NCBI GenBank assembly: GCA_964586425.1
Contig: CAZPHI010000075.1
Location: 1-8,010, forward strand
Direction of reading: 5' to 3'
Length of the DNA stretch: 8,010 nucleotides
Origin: CAZPHI01 sp964586425
Lineage (GTDB): Bacteria; Bacillota; Clostridia; Lachnospirales; Lachnospiraceae
Positions within the stretch are counted from its first letter, which is position 1. Every line of letters begins with the position of its first letter. Shown here piece after piece: positions 1 through 6,426 of the stretch. The notes beneath the pieces are model-generated. The model saw only the letters and a list, made by a program, of their open reading frames with translations. It searched no databases and was not told the DNA's origin. The translations under genes were made by a program, and so were the position numbers.

Positions 1-1
1 A

Positions 2-49
2 ATGGGCAATATAGATTATATATTTGGCTTGAAAGCAGAAAGAGAGTAG
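2..49 (+). CDS. 3' tail of an upstream gene (partial, unidentified)
   Basis: The frame beginning at base 2 is open from the window edge to a TAG at 47-49 and reads MGNIDYIFGLKAERE. It stops 7 bp before the first possible uvrB start, which is the tight spacing expected of an upstream operon partner. Codon use (GGC, ATA, GAT, AAA, GAA, AGA) resembles the neighbours. The piece is too short to name a family, and the ATG at 2-4 need not be the true start because the gene probably continues outside the window. Alternatively this is non-coding leader that happens to be open. The frame starting at base 1 is also open here, but it runs on into uvrB and ends inside it near 165, which makes it less likely. 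Confidence 0.35.
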   Translation: MGNIDYIFGLKAERE

Positions 50-56
50 AACGGAT

Positions 57-2045
57 ATGGGTATGTTTAAACTGGTATCAGAATATCAGCCAACAGGTGA
101 CCAGCCACAAGCAATTGAAAAGCTTGTTGCAGGATTTAAAGAGGGCAAACAGTTTGAGACATTAGTCGGTGTAACGGGCTCCGGCAAAACATTTACCATG
201 GCTAACATAATTGCTCAGGTACAGAAACCTACACTTATTATATCTCATAATAAGACACTTGCGGCTCAGCTATACAGCGAGTTTAAGGAGTTCTTTCCGG
301 AGAATGCTGTTGAATACTTTGTAAGTTATTACGATTACTATCAGCCAGAGGCTTATGTACCATCCAGCGATACTTATATTGCTAAGGATTCAGCAATTAA
401 CGATGAGATAGATAAACTTAGACATTCAGCAACTGCGGCGTTATCTGAGCGTAGTGACGTTATTATAATCGCATCGGTTTCGTGTATATATGGATTAGGT
501 GCACCAATTGATTACAAGAATATGGTTATCTCACTTCGTCCTGGTATGGAAAAGGATAGGGATGAGGTTATTGGAAAATTAATTGATATTCAGTATATGC
601 GTAATGACATGGATTTTAAGCGTGGTACCTTCAGAGTTCGTGGGGATGTAATTGAGATATTTCCTTCAATATCATCGGATACAGCGGTGAGAGTTGAATT
701 CTTTGGTGATGAAGTGGATAGAATATGTGAGATTGATGTGTTAACAGGTGAGATTAAGGCAGAACTTGAGCATATTGCGATTTTCCCTAATTCACATTAT
801 GTTGTAGATAAAGAAAAGATGGCTCAGGCAATTGAGGGCATTAAGGAAGAACTTGAGGAACGTATTAAGTATTTTAAGAGTGAGGATAAGCTTTTAGAAG
901 CACAGAGAATTGAAGAAAGAACGAATTTTGATATAGAGATGCTGCAGGAGACAGGTTTCTGTTCGGGAATAGAGAACTATTCAAGACATCTTGCAGGGCT
1001 TGCTCCGGGAACATCACCATATACTTTGATGGATTATTTTCCTGATGATTATCTTATTATGGTTGATGAGTCACATATTACAATTCCACAGATTAGAGGA
1101 ATGTATGCGGGCGATCAGTCACGTAAGTCAACACTTGTAGATTATGGTTTCAGACTTCCATCAGCAAAGGATAACAGACCACTGAATTTCCAGGAATTTG
1201 AAAGCAAGATTGACCAGATGCTTTTTGTATCGGCAACCCCATCAGTATACGAGCATGAACACGAGATGCTTACAGCTGAACAGGTTATCAGACCTACAGG
1301 ACTTCTTGATCCAGAGATTGAGGTGCGACCAATTCAGGGTCAGATTGATGATTTGATATCAGAGATTAATAAGGAAACAGCTAAGAAGAATAAGATTCTT
1401 ATTACTACACTTACAAAGAGAATGGCAGAAGATCTTACTGATTATATGAAGGAAGTTGGCATAAGAGTTAAGTATCTTCATGCGGATATAGATACTCTTG
1501 AGAGAGCAAAAATTATCAGAGATATGCGTCTTGATGCATTCGATGTATTAGTCGGAATCAATCTTTTGAGAGAGGGTCTTGATATTCCAGAGATTAGTCT
1601 GGTAGCGATTCTTGATGCTGATAAGGAAGGTTTCCTTCGTACAGAGACTTCGCTTATTCAGACGATTGGTCGAGCTGCGCGTAATGCAGAGGGACATGTA
1701 ATTATGTATGCGGATAGAATAACGGATTCAATGTCGAAAGCTATATCAGAGACAGAACGTCGCCGTAAGATTCAACAGGCATATAATGAAGAACATGGAA
1801 TTACACCAGAGACAATTAAGAAGGCAGTTAGAGATCTGATTAGTATTACTAAGGCAGCTGATAGTGACAAGGGAATGACGCTCAAGAAGGATTATGAGTC
1901 AATGAGTCGTAAAGAACTTGAGAAGGTTGTCAAGGAGATTAACAAGAATATGGTGAAGGCGGCAGCAGAACTGAATTTTGAAGAAGCTGCGGTGCTTCGT
2001 GATAAGATGATAGAGCTGAATAAGCATTTATACGAAACGAAGTAG
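57..2045 (+). CDS. uvrB: UvrABC system protein B (excision nuclease helicase-like subunit)
   Basis: UvrB is loaded by UvrA at DNA lesions, verifies the damage using its ATPase and beta-hairpin, then recruits UvrC for the dual incision of nucleotide-excision repair. It acts on DNA in the cytoplasm. The 662-residue product has the full family layout and a normal length. The Walker A motif GVTGSGKT is at 38-45, and the tyrosine-rich beta-hairpin that wedges between strands is at about 91-102 (YYDYYQPEAYVP). The DESH box (Walker B) is at 337-340 and SATP at 392-395. The C-terminal helicase motifs LREGLDIPE (504-512) and QTIGRAARN (535-543) follow. A C-terminal UVR domain at about 620-658 is the UvrC/UvrA contact region. 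The start is ambiguous: ATG 57 has a weak AGAG-type site about 10 bp upstream, and ATG 63 has only CGGA at 52-55. The two starts differ by two residues. It leads an operon with uvrA. No LexA-type operator is visible in the 56 bp available upstream. Confidence 0.98.
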   Translation: MGMFKLVSEYQPTGDQPQAIEKLVAGFKEGKQFETLVGVTGSGKTFTMANIIAQVQKPTLIISHNKTLAAQLYSEFKEFFPENAVEYFVSYYDYYQPEAYVPSSDTYIAKDSAINDEIDKLRHSATAALSERSDVIIIASVSCIYGLGAPIDYKNMVISLRPGMEKDRDEVIGKLIDIQYMRNDMDFKRGTFRVRGDVIEIFPSISSDTAVRVEFFGDEVDRICEIDVLTGEIKAELEHIAIFPNSHYVVDKEKMAQAIEGIKEELEERIKYFKSEDKLLEAQRIEERTNFDIEMLQETGFCSGIENYSRHLAGLAPGTSPYTLMDYFPDDYLIMVDESHITIPQIRGMYAGDQSRKSTLVDYGFRLPSAKDNRPLNFQEFESKIDQMLFVSATPSVYEHEHEMLTAEQVIRPTGLLDPEIEVRPIQGQIDDLISEINKETAKKNKILITTLTKRMAEDLTDYMKEVGIRVKYLHADIDTLERAKIIRDMRLDAFDVLVGINLLREGLDIPEISLVAILDADKEGFLRTETSLIQTIGRAARNAEGHVIMYADRITDSMSKAISETERRRKIQQAYNEEHGITPETIKKAVRDLISITKAADSDKGMTLKKDYESMSRKELEKVVKEINKNMVKAAAELNFEEAAVLRDKMIELNKHLYETK

Positions 2046-2060
2046 AAAGGATATTAGGTA

Positions 2061-4898
2061 ATGGAAAAGAAAGGTGAAATACAATATATAAAGATTCGTG
2101 GAGCGAAGGAGCATAATTTGAAGAATATCAATGTGGATATTCCAAGGAATGAGCTAGTTGTGCTGACTGGACTTAGTGGTTCAGGAAAATCATCGCTTGC
2201 GTTTGACACAATATATGCAGAAGGCCAGCGAAGATATATGGAGTCATTATCTTCATATGCAAGGCAGTTCTTAGGACAGATGGAGAAGCCTAATGTTGAA
2301 AGCATCGAGGGCTTGTCACCAGCAATTTCGATTGACCAGAAGTCAACTAATAGAAATCCACGTTCTACAGTCGGAACAGTTACAGAGATATATGATTATT
2401 TTCGTCTATTATATGCGCGAATTGGTATACCACATTGCCCAAAGTGTGGTAAGGAAATCAAGCGACAGACAGTTGACCAGATGGTTGACCAGATTATGGA
2501 GCTTCCAGAGCGCACAAGGATTCAGCTTCTTGCACCAGTTGTAAGAGGACGTAAGGGTGAACACACCAAGCTTTTAGAGCAGGCTAAGAAAAGCGGATAT
2601 GTACGTGTAATCATAGATGGTAATATGTATGAGTTAAGCGATGAGATTAAGCTTGATAAGAATAAGAAGCATAATATCGATATAGTTGTTGATAGAATTG
2701 CTGTGCGTGAGGGTGTACAGAAGAGACTTACAGATTCTATTGAAACCGTAATGAAGTTAAGTGAAGGACTTATGGTAGTTGATGTAATTGATGGAGAATC
2801 AATTAACATGAGCCAGAGTTTTTCGTGTCCTGATTGTGGAATCAGTATTGATGAAGTAGAGCCAAGAAGTTTTTCGTTCAATAACCCATTTGGTGCATGT
2901 CCAGTCTGTTTTGGACTTGGTTATAAGATGGAATTTGATATTGATTTGATGATTCCAGACAAATCACTGAGCATAGATGATGGCGCAATCGTAGTTATGG
3001 GATGGCAGTCAGTAACAGATAGTACCAGCTACACAAGAGCAATTATGAATGCGCTTGCTAAGGAGTATAACTTCAGTTTGGCGACACCATTCAAAGATTA
3101 TCCGGATGATATTCAGGATATGATTATTAATGGAACAAAGGGACATAGTGTTAAAGTATATTACAAGGGACAGCGTGGAGAAGGCATATATGATGTTGCT
3201 TTTGAAGGTCTTATTAAGAATGTTGAGAGAAGATACAGAGAGACATCTTCAGACACAATCAAACAGGAATATGAAACATTTATGAATATTACCCCTTGTA
3301 GCGAATGCCATGGCCAACGTCTGAAAGCCACATCACTTGCGGTTACAGTGGCAGACAAGAATATATATGAAGTGACGTCACTTTCTATTATAAAGCTTCA
3401 GAAATTCATGGAGGATATGACACTTTCGACTTACCAGTTGAATGTTGGTGCGCTAATTCTCAAGGAGATTAAGGCGAGAATTGGTTTCCTTGTAGATGTT
3501 GGACTTGATTATCTGACTTTATCAAGAGCGACTGCTTCTCTATCAGGTGGCGAGGCACAGCGAATCAGGCTTGCAACTCAGATTGGTTCAGGTCTTGTGG
3601 GCGTTGCATACATTCTTGATGAGCCTAGTATAGGACTTCACCAGCGTGATAATGATAAGTTACTTGGAACTCTTATTCACCTTCGTGATTTGGGTAACTC
3701 GGTAATTGTTGTTGAACATGATGAAGATACTATGCGTGCAGCTGACTGTATTGTGGATATCGGACCTGGAGCTGGAGAGAATGGTGGACAACTTGTTGCC
3801 ATTGGAACTGCTGAGGATATTATGAAGTGCCCTGAATCAATTACTGGAGCTTATCTATCTGGAAAGATGAAGATACCGGTTCCGGCAATTCGTAAGCAGC
3901 CAACAGGATTCATTAAGGTTCGCGGAGCAAGAGAGAATAATCTTAAGAATATAGATGTGGATATTCCACTTGGAATAATGACTTGTGTTACAGGTGTATC
4001 GGGCTCTGGTAAATCATCACTTGTTAATGAGATTATCTACAAACATCTCGCAAGAGACTTAAACCGTGCTCGTTGTATTCCAGGTGCACATGATGGAATC
4101 GATGGAATTGACCAGCTTGATAAGGTTATTGATATTGACCAGTCACCAATTGGAAGAACACCACGTTCCAATCCTGCAACTTATACAGGTGTATTTGATA
4201 TGATTCGTGACCTCTTTGCATCGACAGCCGACGCGAAGGCTCGTGGTTACAGCAAGGGAAGATTTAGCTTTAATGTTAAGGGCGGTAGATGTGAGGCTTG
4301 TTCTGGCGATGGAATTCTAAAGATAGAGATGCACTTCTTGCCTGACGTATATGTGCCTTGTGAAGTCTGTGACGGAAGGCGATACAATCGTGAGACTTTG
4401 GACGTAAAGTACAAGGGAAAAAGCATTTATGATGTGCTTGATATGACAGTTGGAGAAGCGGTAAAGTTCTTTGAGAATGTACCATCAATCCGCAGAAAGA
4501 TTGAAACACTTAACGACGTTGGACTTTCATATGTTAAGCTTGGACAGCCATCAACGGAATTATCAGGTGGTGAGGCACAGCGAATCAAACTTGCAACTGA
4601 GCTTAGCAAGAGAAGTACAGGAAAGACGATATATATTCTGGATGAGCCTACAACTGGCTTGCATTTTGCTGATGTTCATAAGCTTGTTGATATTCTGCAG
4701 AAGTTGACAGAGGGCGGCAACACGGTCCTTGTAATTGAGCATAATCTTGATGTTATCAAGACTGCAGATTATATTATTGACATCGGCCCTGAAGGTGGAG
4801 ACCGCGGCGGAACTGTTGTTGCTCAGGGCACACCTGAAGAGATTGTAAAGAATAAGAAGTCATACACAGGAAAATACATCAAACCATTGTTAGGTTAG
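2061..4898 (+). CDS. uvrA: UvrABC system protein A (damage-recognition ABC ATPase)
   Basis: UvrA dimerises, scans DNA for bulky lesions and delivers UvrB to them. The 945-residue product has the usual length and the family's duplicated ABC ATPase arrangement. Cassette I has Walker A GLSGSGKSS at 37-45, ABC signature LSGGEAQR at 494-501, Walker B YILDEPSIGLH at 517-527 and switch His in VEHD at 551-554. Cassette II has Walker A GVSGSGKSS at 645-653, signature at 834-841, Walker B YILDEPTTGLH at 858-868 and IEHN at 892-895. Zinc-binding cysteine pairs are intact: C256/C259 with C280/C283, and C744/C747 with C767/C770. Further CxxC pairs occur at 126/129 and 413/416. The UvrB-binding region should lie at about 131-250, by analogy with characterised homologues. 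A good Shine-Dalgarno AAAGGA (2046-2051) sits 9 bp before the ATG. The gene starts 15 bp after uvrB, so the two are almost certainly one transcript. No key residue is missing. Confidence 0.98.
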   Translation: MEKKGEIQYIKIRGAKEHNLKNINVDIPRNELVVLTGLSGSGKSSLAFDTIYAEGQRRYMESLSSYARQFLGQMEKPNVESIEGLSPAISIDQKSTNRNPRSTVGTVTEIYDYFRLLYARIGIPHCPKCGKEIKRQTVDQMVDQIMELPERTRIQLLAPVVRGRKGEHTKLLEQAKKSGYVRVIIDGNMYELSDEIKLDKNKKHNIDIVVDRIAVREGVQKRLTDSIETVMKLSEGLMVVDVIDGESINMSQSFSCPDCGISIDEVEPRSFSFNNPFGACPVCFGLGYKMEFDIDLMIPDKSLSIDDGAIVVMGWQSVTDSTSYTRAIMNALAKEYNFSLATPFKDYPDDIQDMIINGTKGHSVKVYYKGQRGEGIYDVAFEGLIKNVERRYRETSSDTIKQEYETFMNITPCSECHGQRLKATSLAVTVADKNIYEVTSLSIIKLQKFMEDMTLSTYQLNVGALILKEIKARIGFLVDVGLDYLTLSRATASLSGGEAQRIRLATQIGSGLVGVAYILDEPSIGLHQRDNDKLLGTLIHLRDLGNSVIVVEHDEDTMRAADCIVDIGPGAGENGGQLVAIGTAEDIMKCPESITGAYLSGKMKIPVPAIRKQPTGFIKVRGARENNLKNIDVDIPLGIMTCVTGVSGSGKSSLVNEIIYKHLARDLNRARCIPGAHDGIDGIDQLDKVIDIDQSPIGRTPRSNPATYTGVFDMIRDLFASTADAKARGYSKGRFSFNVKGGRCEACSGDGILKIEMHFLPDVYVPCEVCDGRRYNRETLDVKYKGKSIYDVLDMTVGEAVKFFENVPSIRRKIETLNDVGLSYVKLGQPSTELSGGEAQRIKLATELSKRSTGKTIYILDEPTTGLHFADVHKLVDILQKLTEGGNTVLVIEHNLDVIKTADYIIDIGPEGGDRGGTVVAQGTPEEIVKNKKSYTGKYIKPLLG

Positions 4899-4914
4899 TT
4901 AGGATTGAAAGACT

Positions 4915-5577
4915 ATGATTAAAGGCGTAATATTTGATATGGATGGAGTTATGATTGATACAGAGAGGCAGTCGACTGAGGGGTGGATATATGCTGCTAA
5001 GGTTCTGGGTGTTGAGATGCCGATGGAACTTATCAATTCTTTCAAAGGACTTCCACCAAAATCAAGCAAGATTATATTCGACGAATATTACAAGGGAACC
5101 ATTGATTATGATGAAGCAAGGAATATCAGAACAGAATATATCCATGCGATTCGTAAGAATGAGGGCGTGAAGATGAAGAAGGGACTCACAGAGCTGCTCG
5201 ATTACATCGTGAGTAACAACATCGCATGCGCAGTGGCAACTTCAACTCAAAAAAGCAGTGCCGAAAAGTCGCTTAAGAGCATAGGTGCATATGATAAGTT
5301 AAATGCTGTTGTATATGGAGACGAAGTAGAACAAGGCAAACCGGCTCCTGACATATTCCTTAGGGCGGCGGAGTCGATTGGCGTTGCACCTTCTAATTGT
5401 ATAGTGATTGAGGACAGCCCCCATGGCATCAAGGCAGGCTTTGCAGCTGGAATGAGAGTTGTGCATATTCCAGACACTGTTATTATTACGGATGAAGTGC
5501 GTGCAATGACTTACAAAATATGCGAAGATTTGTCACAGGTTATTGAAATTATCGATAATTTGAATTATAATCAATGA
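4915..5577 (+). CDS. HAD-superfamily phosphatase/phosphomutase, beta-PGM-like
   Basis: This 220-residue protein is a complete haloacid-dehalogenase-type hydrolase of the beta-phosphoglucomutase-like subfamily, with an alpha-helical cap inserted after motif I. Motif I is FDMDGVMIDTE at 7-17, with nucleophile D8 and acid/base D10. Motif II is VATS at 107-110, the motif III lysine is K142 in GKPAPDIF, and motif IV is IEDSPHG at 165-171 with Mg-binding E166/D167. The enzyme should use an aspartyl-phosphate intermediate and Mg2+ in the cytoplasm. Whether it hydrolyses a sugar phosphate or nucleotide, or isomerises a hexose phosphate, cannot be read from sequence, so no gene symbol is given. It begins 16 bp after uvrA with AGGA at 4901-4904 about 10 bp upstream of the ATG, and so is probably the third gene of the uvrBA operon. 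A functional link to DNA repair is not implied. It ends in tandem stops, TGA then TAA. The 3' end also carries a promoter for the next gene. Confidence 0.9.
   Translation: MIKGVIFDMDGVMIDTERQSTEGWIYAAKVLGVEMPMELINSFKGLPPKSSKIIFDEYYKGTIDYDEARNIRTEYIHAIRKNEGVKMKKGLTELLDYIVSNNIACAVATSTQKSSAEKSLKSIGAYDKLNAVVYGDEVEQGKPAPDIFLRAAESIGVAPSNCIVIEDSPHGIKAGFAAGMRVVHIPDTVIITDEVRAMTYKICEDLSQVIEIIDNLNYNQ
5543..5571 (+). promoter_or_regulatory. Candidate sigma-A promoter for the zinc-ribbon/LRR gene
   Basis: TTGAAA at 5543-5548 is a 5-of-6 match to the -35 consensus and TATAAT at 5566-5571 is a perfect -10, separated by 17 bp. Transcription would begin near 5578, leaving a leader of about 44 nt that contains a strong AGGAGAG Shine-Dalgarno (5608-5614), 7 bp before the ATG at 5622. 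The promoter overlaps the last codons of the HAD gene, so the downstream gene can be expressed separately from the uvrBA operon. In an AT-rich genome chance matches occur, but the position, spacing and -10 all fit. Confidence 0.6.
5546..5561. repeat. 16-bp perfect palindrome in the promoter spacer
   Basis: AAATTATCGATAATTT is a perfect inverted repeat with no central spacer. It starts within the candidate -35 box and fills most of the spacer up to the -10 box at 5566. That is a classic position for a repressor operator. It also encodes part of the HAD C-terminus (the EIIDNL region), and its AT-rich composition makes a chance palindrome fairly easy, so operator function is only an inference. 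Confidence 0.4.
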
Positions 5578-5621
5578 TAAATAGCTTCAAACGACTATAA
5601 ACTACACAGGAGAGATGTGCG

Positions 5622-6291
5622 ATGAGTGATTTCGAGATATACAGATGTAACCAGTGCGGATGCAATCTTCGTATTCCAGCGGACAATACCAATATTCAGA
5701 TTAAGTGTACAAAGTGCGGCAACATTTTCAATGTTAACAGAGCTAGTAATGCTAATGGCGTTGTTCAGCCGCCTAAGAATAATAAGAAGAAAATAATTGG
5801 TATTATTCTAGGAATTGCAGTTGTTGCAGGAATTGTGGCAGCGGTTGAACTTTGGCCGAAGTCGAATAATCCAAAGAGATGTAAAATTAGGCAATGGAAT
5901 TACATTGCTTAGAGGGTTTCAGGGATGCACAGGGCTTAAGAGTATAACTATTCCAGCATCTGTTACAAGTCTAGGTAATAGCTGTTTCAGTGGCTGTAAG
6001 AATCTTTCATCAGTAACATTTGCCTCAGGAAGCAAATTGGCTAACATGGACACAAGTGCATTTGCCAATTGTACAAGTCTTAAAGAGTTGAAACTTCCTA
6101 GTGGAATTAAGGGAGTTGGTAAGACAGTGTTCAAAGGATTCACTGCGAGTCAGACGGTGTATTTCCCTTGTGATATATCAAAGCTTGTATTCTATATGTC
6201 CGGTGTAACGAACACTAATGTCACTCAGGATAGAATGAAGGAGCTTATAACAGAAGGTTCTAATGCCGTATTCAAGTATAATGCAAAGTAA
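5622..6291 (+). pseudogene. Frameshifted zinc-ribbon, single-TM, BspA-type LRR protein
   Basis: The first frame (5622-5912) starts behind a strong AGGAGAG site and encodes a zinc ribbon (C9/C12 and C29/C32). A lysine-rich linker (52-57) and one hydrophobic segment (about 58-75) follow, and it then ends early at TAG 5910-5912. The second frame carries on from about 5878 to a TAA at 6289-6291. It encodes BspA-type (LRR_5) repeats such as GCTGLKSITIPASVTSLG and NCTSLKELKLPSGIKGVG. The join is within CCAAAGAGAT (5871-5880): restoring one AG unit, or removing one base, gives a continuous protein of about 222-223 residues reading PKRDVKLGNG across the junction. The intact form would have the ribbon in the cytoplasm and the repeats probably outside the membrane. 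Function is unknown; LRR_5 proteins are often surface or binding proteins. A sequencing error is the main alternative to a true pseudogene. An independent second gene from ATG 5815 is unlikely, since its first 20 or so residues make no domain sense. Confidence 0.8.
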
Positions 6292-6304
6292 AACATATCT
6301 ACAA

Positions 6305-6337
6305 ATTCTTTTCCTTGTTGCGTAAACACGAAAGAAT
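6305..6337. repeat. 7-bp inverted repeat flanking the guaA -35 region
   Basis: ATTCTTT (6305-6311) and AAAGAAT (6331-6337) are perfect complements separated by 19 bp. The -35 hexamer proposed for guaA lies between them, and the right arm ends 3 bp before the -10. It could be an operator or, less likely, a weak hairpin at the end of the preceding transcript. No T-tract follows, so it is not a normal intrinsic terminator. Confidence 0.3.
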
Positions 6338-6346
6338 ATGTATAAT
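6318..6346 (+). promoter_or_regulatory. Candidate guaA promoter
   Basis: TATAAT at 6341-6346 is a perfect -10. The best -35 at 17 bp spacing is TTGCGT (6318-6323), which keeps only the TTG core. A TG immediately precedes the -10, though not at the canonical extended -10 spacing. Initiation near 6352 would give a leader of about 75 nt. The 135-bp gap after the LRR gene and the change in codon use at guaA support a separate transcription unit. Confidence 0.55.
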
Positions 6347-6362
6347 AAATGTTATGCAAACA

Positions 6363-6390
6363 ATGAATAGGACCCTTTGGGGATATTCAT
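6363..6390 (+). promoter_or_regulatory. Stem-loop in the guaA 5' leader
   Basis: ATGAATA (6363-6369) pairs perfectly with TATTCAT (6384-6390). A purine-rich internal loop (GGA opposite GA) follows, then CCC (6373-6375) pairs with GGG (6379-6381 or 6380-6382) around a T-rich loop. The element is inside the predicted leader and is not followed by a T-tract, so it is not a terminator. It does not match the purine-riboswitch layout I know (three-way junction with conserved loop sequences). Whether it is regulatory is unknown. Confidence 0.45.
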
Positions 6391-6407
6391 CTAACGATCT
6401 TTTTCGG

Positions 6408-6413
6408 AAAGGA
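6408..6413 (+). promoter_or_regulatory. guaA Shine-Dalgarno with long spacing
   Basis: AAAGGA is the only good ribosome-binding site before guaA, but it sits 13 nt from the ATG at 6427, compared with 9 nt for uvrA and 7 nt for the zinc-ribbon gene. The start is still secure because MNSELVLVLDFGGQYNQL matches the normal GuaA N-terminus. The site can also pair locally with CTTT at 6399-6402, forming a weak hairpin over a TTCGG loop that would partly cover it. Confidence 0.6.
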
Positions 6414-6426
6414 CAATAAGAAAACT

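Noticed and set aside
1..62. LexA/SOS operator upstream of uvrB
   Set aside because: GAAC at 49-52 has no GTTC partner at the right spacing. The visible upstream region is probably the end of another gene, so any SOS site would lie outside the window.
2522..2881. 119-codon open frame on the minus strand
   Set aside because: It lies wholly antisense to uvrA, shows no recognisable domain, and is a by-product of uvrA codon use.
5871..5882. Programmed ribosomal frameshift in the LRR gene
   Set aside because: There is no classic slippery heptamer, and no stimulatory structure or internal Shine-Dalgarno was evident. A -2 slip on AGAGA is formally possible but much rarer than a simple mutation or read error.
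5815..6291. Separate gene starting at ATG 5815
   Set aside because: Its first 20 or so residues are the out-of-frame reading of the membrane segment. The domain content fits a continuation of the gene at 5622 after a frameshift.
6292..6330. Intrinsic terminator after the LRR gene
   Set aside because: No GC-rich hairpin followed by a T-run was found; the only dyad is AT-rich and runs into the guaA promoter.
6347..6426. Guanine/purine riboswitch in the guaA leader
   Set aside because: The leader is about 75 nt and lacks the three-stem junction and its conserved loop sequences; only one clear stem-loop is present.
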